Shown: piece after piece, positions 17,304 through 25,804 of the stretch
Position numbering within the stretch: the first letter of the stretch is position 1
Layout: every line of letters starts with the position of its first letter
Assembly (NCBI RefSeq): GCF_016907845.1
Contig: NZ_JAFBCS010000001.1
Location: 1,984,001 to 2,048,000 of the forward strand
Length of the DNA stretch: 64,000 bases
Source of the DNA: Arcanobacterium pluranimalium
Lineage (GTDB): Bacteria; Actinomycetota; Actinomycetes; Actinomycetales; Actinomycetaceae
Direction of reading: 5' to 3'
The notes under the pieces: generated by a model
What the model saw: only the letters and a program-made list of their open reading frames with translations
Database searches by the model: none
Told to the model about the DNA's origin: nothing
Program-made: the position numbers and the translations under genes

Positions 17304-18287
17304 TTAGAGATCGAGAAAATTAATCACTGCTCCGAGAAGTGGAGCGTCGGCACCTAGTTCGCCTAAGAGAATTGGAGTGCCTTGCACGGCATCCATTGCG
17401 CAGTTCGCAAATCCCTCACGCACTGCTACCCACCATTGGTCACCAGAGCGAGTCATCGAACCACTGAGCACAATCACCGCTGGATCAATCGAATTAGCCA
17501 ACGATGCAATCGCTTCTCCCAAAGCAAAAGCGGATTCACTAAAGCAGGCCTGCGCCAACTCATCGCCCTGATCAGAGCGATCTTGAAGCTCCCGCCCATT
17601 CGCCACCGGAATACGCTGCGCTGTGTCAGTTTGTTCAACAGTGGATATACGCTGGTTGTACCAGGCGGTAATGCCACTTCCCGAGCAAATTGCCTCAATA
17701 TGCCCAATCCGCCCACACGAGCATTGCATTCCCGCAGCATAATGATGATGAATATGCCCAACGTGCCCGGCGAGGAAGTGTGCACCATACTGCACTTCCC
17801 CAGCGACCACCTGAGCACCGCCAATGCCAGTGCCCACTGCAACGGAGAGTGTGGAATTATAGCCGCGACCTGCGCCAAGACGTGCCTCGCCCAAACCGTG
17901 CGCGTGCACATCATTCAGCACTCGAACTGGCAGGTGTACAGCTTGGGAGATCAACTCCGCAAGTGGTGTACCACCCCAGCCCGGCATCGTATTAGTTGCA
18001 GAAAGAATTGAGCCACTGTGCGGATCAACCACACCCGCACTCGCAATAGCAACACCGCTCACCTGCGGATGAGAGGTGAAAAGTTCAGCTACCAGCTCCA
18101 CAATCCGCCCAGCTACAACCTGCCCGCCGGTATGTGCCTCAGTTGGAATCGAGCCGCGCTCCACAATATGGAGCTGTGGAAGAAAAGTTTGCTCAGCACA
18201 AACCGGCACATTCGAATCGCGCGAAAACTCTACGATTCCCCAACCAATTTTCGTTCCGCCGATATCCAAGGCGATAACTGAATCCAT
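17304..18287 (-). CDS. nanK: ROK-family N-acetylmannosamine kinase
   Basis: This kinase phosphorylates N-acetylmannosamine released by NanA. The 327-residue protein carries the ATP-binding ALDIGGTKIGWG at its N-terminus, the sugar-binding LNDVHAHGLGEA, and the ROK zinc motif GHIHHHYAAGMQCSCGRIGH followed by EAICSGSG. The ATG at 18287 with GGAG upstream is preferred over a start at 18380, whose extra 31 residues would run through a long inverted repeat. Substrate assignment comes from the nan context; ROK kinases for glucose or GlcNAc look similar. Confidence 0.88.
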   Translation of the reverse strand: MDSVIALDIGGTKIGWGIVEFSRDSNVPVCAEQTFLPQLHIVERGSIPTEAHTGGQVVAGRIVELVAELFTSHPQVSGVAIASAGVVDPHSGSILSATNTMPGWGGTPLAELISQAVHLPVRVLNDVHAHGLGEARLGAGRGYNSTLSVAVGTGIGGAQVVAGEVQYGAHFLAGHVGHIHHHYAAGMQCSCGRIGHIEAICSGSGITAWYNQRISTVEQTDTAQRIPVANGRELQDRSDQGDELAQACFSESAFALGEAIASLANSIDPAVIVLSGSMTRSGDQWWVAVREGFANCAMDAVQGTPILLGELGADAPLLGAVINFLDL

Positions 18288-18337
18288 ATTCTCTCCTGCC
18301 CCAATGAACTCAACGCGCATATTCGTTACGGCTAGTT

Positions 18338-18387
18338 GTGGATTGTGGTGGCAGCCAGCCAAACGGTTAGCTGCCACCACAATCCAC
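18338..18387 (-). terminator. 18-bp perfect inverted repeat between nanA and nanK
   Basis: GTGGATTGTGGTGGCAGC (18338-18355) and its exact complement (18370-18387) enclose a 14-nt loop, starting 23 nt after the nanA stop. No U-tract follows. It may partially terminate transcription, stabilise the upstream message, or act as an operator. Confidence 0.6.
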
Positions 18388-18410
18388 TAACGTAAAACCA
18401 CAATCTTCGC

Positions 18411-19325
18411 TCAGTTCAGCATGCCCGTTTTTGTGAGCACTTGCCGCACCCACTCAACATTTTCGCCGGTCAATGCCTGCACTGGCTCTGGCATCTCGTT
18501 GCTGTCAAACTGCCCCATGAGCATAAGAGCGGTCTTGAAAGCTCCAACGCCAGCGCCAAATCCCTGCACACCCTGCACCATAACGATAGTCATCAGATCA
18601 GCCAAACGATCCTGCTCAGAACGCACAGCTTCCCAATCACCACGCTGATATGCATCCCATTGGCGCACGTATCCGTGTGGATCAACGTTGCCCAGTCCTG
18701 GCACCGAGCCATCCGCGCCCGAAAGATATGCGCCATCAACCACTACTTCATGCCCAGTGAGCAGCTGCAATGGATGTCCAGCTTCTTCGTTCATGCGCAC
18801 AAGGAAACGGAAGGAAACGTCGTCGCCCGAAGAATCCTTCACACCTGCCAGCACACCCTCCTTGCCAAGCTGTACCAACAGCTGTGGCGGGAGCTTGGTG
18901 TGTACGCAAACTGGAATGTCATAAGCCCAGATTGGCAGGTCAGTAGCCTCGTGCAAAAGCCGGAAATGACGCTCTACTTCCGCCATTCCCTGTAGCGCAT
19001 AGAAAGGAGCGGTGGCAACGACGCCGTCTACTCCATAGCTCTCCGCCTGACGAATATGTTCAATCACACGGCTCGTCTCAGTATCGATCACACCAGCGAT
19101 CACTGGGATGCGACCATTGACGATCCGCATCGTGTGCTCAAGCACTTCGCCGCGGCGCTTCGCCGTGGAAAATGCAACTTCGCCTGTAGAGCCAAGCACG
19201 AAAATGCCGTGAATACCTGCATCGATCATTCGATTGAGATTGCGCTCAAGCGAAGGAACGTCGATTTCTTGATTTTTCAGAGGAACCGCAAGCGGTGGTA
19301 CAACGCCACGCAACGGTGCGTTCAT
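18411..19325 (-). CDS. nanA: N-acetylneuraminate lyase (DHDPS/NAL family)
   Basis: Member of the dihydrodipicolinate synthase/N-acetylneuraminate lyase family, here most likely splitting sialic acid into ManNAc and pyruvate. The 304-residue protein has the carboxylate-binding GSTGE (45-49), the catalytic tyrosine in AYDIP (Y135) and the Schiff-base lysine in AGVKDSSGD (K163). The family also includes aldolases for other keto acids, so the assignment leans on adjacent nanK, nanE, nagAB and the transporter. The ATG at 19325 has AAGGAG upstream. It begins 9 bp after the ATPase gene stop. Confidence 0.87.
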   Translation of the reverse strand: MNAPLRGVVPPLAVPLKNQEIDVPSLERNLNRMIDAGIHGIFVLGSTGEVAFSTAKRRGEVLEHTMRIVNGRIPVIAGVIDTETSRVIEHIRQAESYGVDGVVATAPFYALQGMAEVERHFRLLHEATDLPIWAYDIPVCVHTKLPPQLLVQLGKEGVLAGVKDSSGDDVSFRFLVRMNEEAGHPLQLLTGHEVVVDGAYLSGADGSVPGLGNVDPHGYVRQWDAYQRGDWEAVRSEQDRLADLMTIVMVQGVQGFGAGVGAFKTALMLMGQFDSNEMPEPVQALTGENVEWVRQVLTKTGMLN

Positions 19326-19334
19326 GATTTCTCC

Positions 19335-20141
19335 TTAGAGTACCGGATGCAGCAATGATGGCGCTGCACCCAAGAGTTTTTGAGTGTATGGGTCTTGAGG
19401 ATTGTTGAGGAGCTGCGCTGCTGGGCCCTCCTCCACAACTTTTCCAGCATTCATGACGGCAATCCGATCCGAAACGTAACGAACCGTTTGGATGTCATGC
19501 GAAATGAACACCATGGCGAGTCCCAAATCGCGTTTGAGATCCGTCAAAAGATTGAGAATCTGGGCACGAACCGAAACGTCAAGAGCCGAGGTAGGCTCAT
19601 CAGCAATAATCGCATCAGGGCGAATCGCTAACGCGCGAGCAATCGCCACGCGCTGACGTTGGCCACCGGAAAGTTGCCCAGGCAATGCATCGAGAGCCGA
19701 CGTAGGCAAGCCCACCATCGAAATCAGCTCTTCAACACGCTTCATACGATCTGCTTCTGTGCCGATCTTATGCACACGCAAGGGGTCAGCTAGCTGATCT
19801 TGTACGAGCATGCGCGGATTGAGCGCAGTGGCCGGATCTTGGAATACTACCGATACAACCCGGCCAATTTGACGCCGATTCTCAGCGCTGCGCTTGGTCA
19901 CTTCCATGCCCTTGAAGAACACTTTTCCAGCTGTAGGGGCTTGTAAACCACACATCACATTTGCAGTAGTGGACTTTCCACAGCCAGATTCACCCACGAT
20001 ACCGAGAGTTTCGCCTGGGAATAACTGCATGTTGACGCCACGAACAGCCTTAATAGTGTTGGGCTTGAAGATCGTACCCGTGCGGGTTTTGAAGCTCACT
20101 TCAACATTTTGAAGATCAATGATTGGTTGTGTGCTTGTCAT
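19335..20141 (-). CDS. Peptide/sialic-acid type ABC transporter ATP-binding protein
   Basis: One of two ATPases energising the importer encoded upstream. The 268-residue protein has Walker A GESGCGKST (about 50-58), Q-loop VFQDPATALNP, signature LSGGQRQR, Walker B AIIADEPTSALD and switch histidine in FISHD. It is of OppF/DppF type but short at the C-terminus. It overlaps the fused permease-ATPase gene by 4 bp. The context indicates sialic-acid uptake similar in design to the oligopeptide-family Sat/Sia systems. Confidence 0.93.
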   Translation of the reverse strand: MTSTQPIIDLQNVEVSFKTRTGTIFKPNTIKAVRGVNMQLFPGETLGIVGESGCGKSTTANVMCGLQAPTAGKVFFKGMEVTKRSAENRRQIGRVVSVVFQDPATALNPRMLVQDQLADPLRVHKIGTEADRMKRVEELISMVGLPTSALDALPGQLSGGQRQRVAIARALAIRPDAIIADEPTSALDVSVRAQILNLLTDLKRDLGLAMVFISHDIQTVRYVSDRIAVMNAGKVVEEGPAAQLLNNPQDPYTQKLLGAAPSLLHPVL

Positions 20142-22192
20142 TTCTGCTCCTCCGCAGTTTCTAAGCGCTCCGGCGTAACAATCGCATGAGCTCCACGAGG
20201 AGGAAGCGCTGCGTAGAAGTGATCTGGCGATACTTCCTTGAGCACCGGCCGGATATCATAACCGTAGTCAGGATGCGAGGATCGAGGCGAGAAACGGTCT
20301 CCCGGAGGGAAGTCCTTTGGAGACGGCACTGTGCCTGGTACCTGATGCAAACGCCCTGAACCAGATTCGATAGAGAGCACCGCACCGAGCAGACCACGCG
20401 TGTATTCGTGAACCGGATTGGTGAGCAGCTCTGAAGTCGGCGCATGCTCAACAACCTGACCTGCGTACATCACCGTGATGTGGTGTGCCACCTCAGCCAC
20501 CAAAGCCAAATCGTGAGATACGAAGATCATTGCGAAACCAAGCTTCTCGCGTAGCTCATTGAGCAGCGCAATAACCTGTTTCTGAACCGTCACGTCCAAA
20601 GCAGTGGTAGGTTCATCAGCAATAATCAGCTTCGGATCACGCGTCAAAGCCATTGCGATAAGAACGCGCTGGCGCTGACCACCAGAAAGCTCATGCGGGT
20701 AGGATTCGAGCGTGCGCTTCGGATCAAGTCCCACCAGCTCGAGCAGTTCTTCTGCCGTGCGGGTACCACCGCGCGAAGTAAGCTGCTTGAGCTGAGACTT
20801 AATCAACATCGCCGGGTTGAGGGACGACAGCGCATCCTGGTAGATCATTGCCATCTCGTGCCCGAGCAGAGCTTGACGCTCCGCGGCGGACATCTTCAAC
20901 AAATCTTTACCCTCGTAGAAAACTTCACCACTGATCTGTGCGCGCGGATCAATCAAACCCATAATCGACAGCGCGGTGATCGATTTTCCACAACCAGACT
21001 CGCCCACAAGTCCCATTGTCTCGCTCGGACGCACCGAGAAGGAGACGTCGTCGACGACGTTAACGTCGCCATGACGTGGGAATTTGATCGAAAGGTGACG
21101 CACTTCTAAGAGAGGCTCGCGAGCGTCGTCGGCAACGAAACGATCGTTGCGCTGCAGTTCAACTGCTTTGAGTGCATCAATGCGCGCCTGCAAGGATTCG
21201 GCCTGCTCAGCGTATGCACGACGTGGGTCAAGCAGCAGTTTATCCGCTTCGCGTTTCGATTCAGACGACGGCGCGTCCTTAAGCTTTCCACCGCTCGGTG
21301 CCGCCACCATTGCGTCGGTAATACCCTCGGAGAGGATATTGAGGCACAAAACAGTAACCATGATGAAAATACCAGGGAAGAGAGCCGTCCACCAGTTACC
21401 GAGCATCACCGACATATTTGACGAAGCATCGGAGAGCACATTGCCCCAGGTTGGAACCATTGAAGACTGCAATCCAGAACCGATAAACGTTAAGGACGCT
21501 TCGAGAATAATCGCATCGGCGACCAGCACGGTAGCAAACACCAGCACTGGCGCTGCACAGTTGCGAATCACGTGCTTAACGAGAATCCATGGAGCACGTG
21601 CACCCGATACAATGACAGCTCGCACGTAATCCTCGCCGTAGGCACTCATAACATTTGCGCGCACGATTCGAGCCAGCTGAGGAATATAAACGAAAGCAAT
21701 GGAAAATACGATCACCGTGAGAATACCAATGGTGTCGTCTGCCTCAAGCCGCTTAGAAAAGACCAATACCGTTACCGCAGCGAGCGCGATTCCCGGCACG
21801 GCCATAATAATATCGAGGATTCGCATGATCACTTCTGAGAGCGATTTGCGCACAACCGCAGCTACTGAACCAATGACCGAGCCTACAAACAGCGCGATCA
21901 ACGTGGCGCACAAGCCGATGATGAGCGAGAAGCGCCCACCGTAGAGAATACGACTGAGGATATCGCGTCCCACGTGGTCAGTTCCGAAGATGTGTTCACC
22001 GTTTGGAGCTACCCAGCGGTCAAAAATCTCTTCAGGGTTGTACGGCGCAATGAGTGGAGCGATGATCGAGATTACTGCTACGAGTGCGAGCACAACCATC
22101 GCGATCTTCGCGCCAAGGCTCATATTGCGGATGCGGCTAAACCGCACTCCTTGTTGGGTAAGTTTATTTAACTTCGCGTGCTTGCTCATCAT
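20138..22192 (-). CDS. Fused ABC permease and ATP-binding protein
   Basis: A 684-residue fusion. Residues 1-300 form a DppC-like permease with about six membrane spans, the TDHVGRDILSR motif and the cytoplasmic coupling segment SGARAPWILVKHVIRN (about 196-211). After a charged linker (300-355), an OppD-like ATPase follows, with Walker A GESGCGKS (about 397-404), Q-loop IYQDALSSLNP, LSGGQRQR and LIIADEPTTALD, ending in an oligopeptide-type C-terminal extension. Such fusions are known in actinobacterial peptide-family importers. It begins at the ATG at 22192, overlapping the previous stop by one base (TAATG). Confidence 0.93.
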   Translation of the reverse strand: MMSKHAKLNKLTQQGVRFSRIRNMSLGAKIAMVVLALVAVISIIAPLIAPYNPEEIFDRWVAPNGEHIFGTDHVGRDILSRILYGGRFSLIIGLCATLIALFVGSVIGSVAAVVRKSLSEVIMRILDIIMAVPGIALAAVTVLVFSKRLEADDTIGILTVIVFSIAFVYIPQLARIVRANVMSAYGEDYVRAVIVSGARAPWILVKHVIRNCAAPVLVFATVLVADAIILEASLTFIGSGLQSSMVPTWGNVLSDASSNMSVMLGNWWTALFPGIFIMVTVLCLNILSEGITDAMVAAPSGGKLKDAPSSESKREADKLLLDPRRAYAEQAESLQARIDALKAVELQRNDRFVADDAREPLLEVRHLSIKFPRHGDVNVVDDVSFSVRPSETMGLVGESGCGKSITALSIMGLIDPRAQISGEVFYEGKDLLKMSAAERQALLGHEMAMIYQDALSSLNPAMLIKSQLKQLTSRGGTRTAEELLELVGLDPKRTLESYPHELSGGQRQRVLIAMALTRDPKLIIADEPTTALDVTVQKQVIALLNELREKLGFAMIFVSHDLALVAEVAHHITVMYAGQVVEHAPTSELLTNPVHEYTRGLLGAVLSIESGSGRLHQVPGTVPSPKDFPPGDRFSPRSSHPDYGYDIRPVLKEVSPDHFYAALPPRGAHAIVTPERLETAEEQK

Positions 22193-23142
22193 TACACCGA
22201 CCTAATTCGTGGATTGATGAGGAGGTAGAGCATATCGACGATAATGTTCACAATAATGAACGCGATAGCCACCACGAGGGCTCCTCCTTGAACCAAGTTC
22301 ACCCAGTTGTTTTGGATGCCTTTAATAAGAACTTGACCCATTCCGTTGATGGAGAAAATAATTTCAATGACGACGGCGCCGCCCATGAGGTATCCGACGC
22401 GCAGGCCGAGCACGGTCACCGGGGTGATTAGCGCGTTTCGCAGCACGTTACGTCCGATAACAACGTGTTTAGGGATTCCAGCGCCGAGTGCGGTACGTAC
22501 GTAATCGCGATCCAGTTCTTCAACCATCGAGGTTCGTACGACGCGCGTCATTTGCCCGATGACCGGGATCGCTAGGGCGACGGCGGGCAACAGCATTCTC
22601 ATAAACCATCCGGCAAAATCTTCTGAAATTGCAGGTAGATCACCAGATACAGGGATTGTACCAACAAAGGCCAAAACGAGAAGAACGGCGAGCCAGAAAG
22701 ACGGCGTTCCAATGCAGATCACAGACAGCACACGGATTACCTGATCAGGCCAACGATCACGGTAAATAGCAGCGAGGATACCGAGTGGGAATGCCACGAT
22801 GACTGCCAAAAAGAGACCGAAGAAAGTCAATTGTAGTGTGACGGGAAGAGCTGCCCCAACGAGGTCGGTCACCCGGTTGGTTTCGCCAACACCGTAGATT
22901 CCAAGGTCACCGTGGAACATATTGACGATGTAATGCCAATACTGAACTAGGATTGGGTCATTAAGACCTTGGCTTTGCCTGAATGCTTCAAGAGCATCAG
23001 GAGTAGCATTTTCACCAAGCGCGGTGTACGCAGGGTCAATTGGCGAAAGTGCCATGATGAAAAAGACGAGGATGGTCACACCGAATACCATAATCGGCAG
23101 AGCAATGAGCCTTCGTCCTAAGAGTCGAAGAAGATTATTCAT
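22192..23142 (-). CDS. ABC transporter permease, DppB-like
   Basis: The 316-residue integral membrane protein has about six predicted spans, an N-terminal LGRRLIALPIMVFGVTILVF span typical of DppB/OppB, and the coupling motif ALGAGIPKHVVIGRNVLRNA. It pairs with the fused permease-ATPase to form the transmembrane channel. It follows the binding-protein gene, separated by a strong hairpin, and the context suggests sialic acid as substrate. Confidence 0.94.
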   Translation of the reverse strand: MNNLLRLLGRRLIALPIMVFGVTILVFFIMALSPIDPAYTALGENATPDALEAFRQSQGLNDPILVQYWHYIVNMFHGDLGIYGVGETNRVTDLVGAALPVTLQLTFFGLFLAVIVAFPLGILAAIYRDRWPDQVIRVLSVICIGTPSFWLAVLLVLAFVGTIPVSGDLPAISEDFAGWFMRMLLPAVALAIPVIGQMTRVVRTSMVEELDRDYVRTALGAGIPKHVVIGRNVLRNALITPVTVLGLRVGYLMGGAVVIEIIFSINGMGQVLIKGIQNNWVNLVQGGALVVAIAFIIVNIIVDMLYLLINPRIRSV

Positions 23143-23179
23143 GGATCCTCATTCTTCCTATTTTCTGTTTCTTAGCGCA

Positions 23180-23215
23180 GTTGAGGAGGGACAGGACGTG
23201 CTGTCCCTCCTCAAC
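23180..23215 (-). terminator. 15-bp perfect hairpin between binding protein and permease genes
   Basis: GTTGAGGAGGGACAG (23180-23194) and its exact complement (23201-23215) flank a 6-nt loop, in the gap after the binding-protein stop. Without a U-tract it may be a partial terminator or 3' stabiliser giving more binding protein than permease, a common arrangement for ABC importers. Confidence 0.65.
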
Positions 23216-23259
23216 GATTACACAATCGCCAATACTGGCAGGAGATTTTACTCGATTGC

Positions 23260-24828
23260 TTACTTGGCAGCCGAAACGCCAACAACCTCGAGTCCGGTGG
23301 TACCAATTGGCTTAACATCCACGAGCTTCTTCGGGTTGTAAGCGGTGATCATCACGCGGTGGAAGAGTGGGTAGAGCGGTACTTCTTCAGAAATCATGTC
23401 CTGAACTTCGCCCCACTTCTCTTTAGCAGCATCGCCGGAGAGCTGGCTTGCTTCAGCAGCGAGCTTCTGAAGAGCTGCGAACTTCTCAGGAGCAGAGGTC
23501 TGCCATGCGCCACGCTGCTTGGTCCATACGTTGTCTCCGTACCACCAGTTGATGATGATGCCAGGGTCAACACCGAATACGGATGGATCACCAGGAGCTA
23601 CGATCGCGTCGTAGTTCGAGTTTGGATTGTCGGCGTAGTTTGCGTAAACGTCAGCCGATGCCTGCGACTTGATGTTCACCTTGATGCCAACTGCTTCAAG
23701 ATCGGACTTGATCTGTGGAGCGAGGTTTGCAATCCATGGGTGATCGGTAGTTACGAGCGTCATATCAAGGTGGTTAACGCCTGCTGCTGCGAGCAGTTCT
23801 TTTGCTTTGGCCTGATCGTACTTGTACTGCACCTTAGCTTTCTTGAATGCCGCATTGGTTTCAGGCAAGAAAGACTGAGCAGGACTTGCCTTGCCACTCA
23901 TAGCTGAATCAATGAGCTTCTCGGTGTTGATTGCGTAGTGGAAAGCTTGGCGAACCTTTGGATCGTTGAAAGGAGCCTTCTTGGTGTTGAACATGAGGAA
24001 TGGGTTGTTGTAACCCTGAACTTCTTCAACTTTCCAGCCAGCAGCCTTGAGCTTGTCTGCCGATGGAGCTGGAACTGCCTCCATAATATCGATCGTTCCG
24101 CCTACAGCTGCAGCGAGACGTGCAGAATCATCCTTGAGGACGCTCCACTGCATCTTCTCAACACGAGCTGGCATCGAACCGTTGTAGTGCTCGTTTGGCA
24201 CAGCAACGATCTGAGTGTTGGAAATGGACTCGTACTTGAATGGACCAGATCCAACTGGCTTTGCCGTCAGATCAGCATCGCTCATCTTGGTAGGAACAAC
24301 CTTGACATCGACGAGACGCTCTTTAAGCGTTCCAAATGGGAACTTGAGCTTGATAACAACAGTCTTTTCGTCCTTGGCTTTCACCGAGTCCACGAAAGTG
24401 AAGAACTGCTTGTAAATCGACTTTTCAGCGGTGGTGCGACCGTAGGAGGATACGAAGTCCTCAGCCTTTACTGGCGTACCATCGGAGAACTTTGCACCGT
24501 CACGAAGAGTGATTTCGTATTCGGTATCGGAGACCTTCTTCGGGTCACCCTTTGCAAGAGCTGGGTACACCTTATAGTCGGCCATATCGAATTCGTACAG
24601 TCCTTCAACTACGTGCCAGTTTGTGCCCATGGCAAGAGCTGACGACGTTGTTGAGGGGTGGTAGTTCGTGGTTTCGTATGCAACACCGAGGTTGATCTGA
24701 CCACTTGGCTTTCCAGAGTCTGCTGGAGCTTTCTTGGCGTCGCTTGAACCACCGCCACACGCTGAGAGCGCGAGCGCAGCGGCACCTACGATTGCCGAAG
24801 CTTTCACCAAACGTTTTGAAAGACGCAT
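23260..24828 (-). CDS. Solute-binding lipoprotein of the sialic-acid type ABC importer
   Basis: The extracellular substrate receptor of the importer (SBP_bac_5 family). With the ATG at 24828 (AGAGGAC upstream) it is 522 residues, beginning with the signal peptide RLVKASAIVGAAALALSAC and the lipobox LSAC at C24. The frame is open 66 codons further upstream, but that part overlaps the divergent regulator gene and has no suitable ribosome-binding site. The family is generally annotated for peptides or nickel; the genes downstream point to sialic acid. It is the first gene of the long nan operon. Confidence 0.9.
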   Translation of the reverse strand: MRLSKRLVKASAIVGAAALALSACGGGSSDAKKAPADSGKPSGQINLGVAYETTNYHPSTTSSALAMGTNWHVVEGLYEFDMADYKVYPALAKGDPKKVSDTEYEITLRDGAKFSDGTPVKAEDFVSSYGRTTAEKSIYKQFFTFVDSVKAKDEKTVVIKLKFPFGTLKERLVDVKVVPTKMSDADLTAKPVGSGPFKYESISNTQIVAVPNEHYNGSMPARVEKMQWSVLKDDSARLAAAVGGTIDIMEAVPAPSADKLKAAGWKVEEVQGYNNPFLMFNTKKAPFNDPKVRQAFHYAINTEKLIDSAMSGKASPAQSFLPETNAAFKKAKVQYKYDQAKAKELLAAAGVNHLDMTLVTTDHPWIANLAPQIKSDLEAVGIKVNIKSQASADVYANYADNPNSNYDAIVAPGDPSVFGVDPGIIINWWYGDNVWTKQRGAWQTSAPEKFAALQKLAAEASQLSGDAAKEKWGEVQDMISEEVPLYPLFHRVMITAYNPKKLVDVKPIGTTGLEVVGVSAAK

Positions 24829-24847
24829 AATTTGTCCTCTCCTTTGA

Positions 24848-24876
24848 GTGACACCGGTAGGTCCGGTCGGTATACT
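24848..24876 (+). promoter_or_regulatory. Promoter of the GntR regulator, with GTATAC box
   Basis: GTGACA (24848-24853) and TATACT (24871-24876) are spaced by 17 bp, and the ATG follows after 6 nt, so transcription should start at the start codon. The -10 is inside GGTATAC, and an imperfect inverted repeat ATAC-N5-GTAT (24872-24884) spans it, so an autoregulatory operator is likely. The 54-bp gap also carries the binding-protein promoter on the other strand. Confidence 0.6.
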
Positions 24877-24882
24877 TATCGT

Positions 24883-25671
24883 ATGATGTCTGACAAATTT
24901 AAGCAAGTGGTGACAGCAGATTACTTGCGACAAAATTTCACTGCTGATGAAAATCCTAATATGTTGGTCGTGAACAGGCTCGACGCAACGATGGATGCAA
25001 TCAAAGCATATATTTTGAAACACCAACTCACCACAGGCGATCCTCTTCCCACTGAAGCTAAACTCTGCGCCGATCTAGGAGTCTCCCGCTCCTCCGTGCG
25101 TGAAGCCTTAAGGAAACTCGAAGCTCTTGACATCATCTCCGTACGCCAAGGACGCGGATCGGTGGTCGGCGAAATGTCCATGCAACCGCTCGTTGAAACT
25201 CTCGTGCTAAAAAATGCACTTGACCACACTCAAGGCACACGTTCACTACGCAGTATCGTAGCCACTCGCCGCTTCCTCGATTTGGGGGTTGCCGAAGAAA
25301 TCGTCACCAATATGAAAGGCACTTCCAATCCTCACCTCGCCGAGCTCGTATCAGAAATGACACGCAAAGCTCAGCACAACGAGCTATTCCCTAATGAGGA
25401 CATCGCATTCCACACAGCTCTCCTACGTTCCCTCAATAACAACTTAATCGAACAGCTCATGCAAGCAATGTGGCTAGTGCACCAAGCAATCATTCCCGAG
25501 CTGATGGGAAATGACGCACAGAGCCTGCTTCACACCGCCAAATCCCATCAAAAAATGCTTGACGCAGCCGAAAATGGCGATCTCGAGTCTTATCTTGAAG
25601 CGATTGACGAGCACTATCAACCGCTTGACCAAATCATTAAAGATAACGAAGAAGCAGCTCGCCAAGCTTGA
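24883..25671 (+). CDS. GntR family (FCD) transcriptional regulator, probable NanR
   Basis: The 262-residue protein has an N-terminal winged helix-turn-helix (about 35-95; LPTEAKLCADLGVSRSSVRE followed by ALRKLEALDIISVRQGRGS) and a C-terminal all-helical FCD ligand-binding domain (about 115-240). It is divergent from the sialic-acid importer and is therefore the likely regulator of the nan operon; the name NanR is inference. I use the ATG at 24883, which lies 6 nt after TATACT with no ribosome-binding site, over an upstream TTG at 24832. A second GTATAC palindrome follows the gene. Confidence 0.88.
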   Translation: MMSDKFKQVVTADYLRQNFTADENPNMLVVNRLDATMDAIKAYILKHQLTTGDPLPTEAKLCADLGVSRSSVREALRKLEALDIISVRQGRGSVVGEMSMQPLVETLVLKNALDHTQGTRSLRSIVATRRFLDLGVAEEIVTNMKGTSNPHLAELVSEMTRKAQHNELFPNEDIAFHTALLRSLNNNLIEQLMQAMWLVHQAIIPELMGNDAQSLLHTAKSHQKMLDAAENGDLESYLEAIDEHYQPLDQIIKDNEEAARQA

Positions 25672-25693
25672 TTCCAATGCGCAAGTCGCTGCG

Positions 25694-25707
25694 AAATGTA
25701 TACATTT
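25694..25707. promoter_or_regulatory. AAATGTATACATTT palindrome, candidate operator
   Basis: A perfect 14-bp palindrome with the GTATAC core typical of GntR-type sites, 22 bp after the regulator stop and upstream of the DoxX-like gene. It is flanked by GCAAG/CTTGC. The core is shared with the box in the regulator promoter. It could alternatively be part of a terminator. Confidence 0.4.
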
Positions 25708-25804
25708 ATAGCTTGCGTCAACGTAGAATAGGCACAACTGAGTGAACACTTCTCAGCTGTAAATGCCACGTTTAGCGGCCACCCAAAAACTAGGAGAAAG
25801 CACC

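Noticed and set aside
17382-18011. 209-codon plus-strand open frame
   Set aside because: Antisense to nanK, whose ROK motifs are clear.
23938-24642. 234-codon plus-strand open frame
   Set aside because: It is antisense to the binding-lipoprotein gene, with low-complexity, Trp/Ser/Leu-rich translation typical of a shadow frame.
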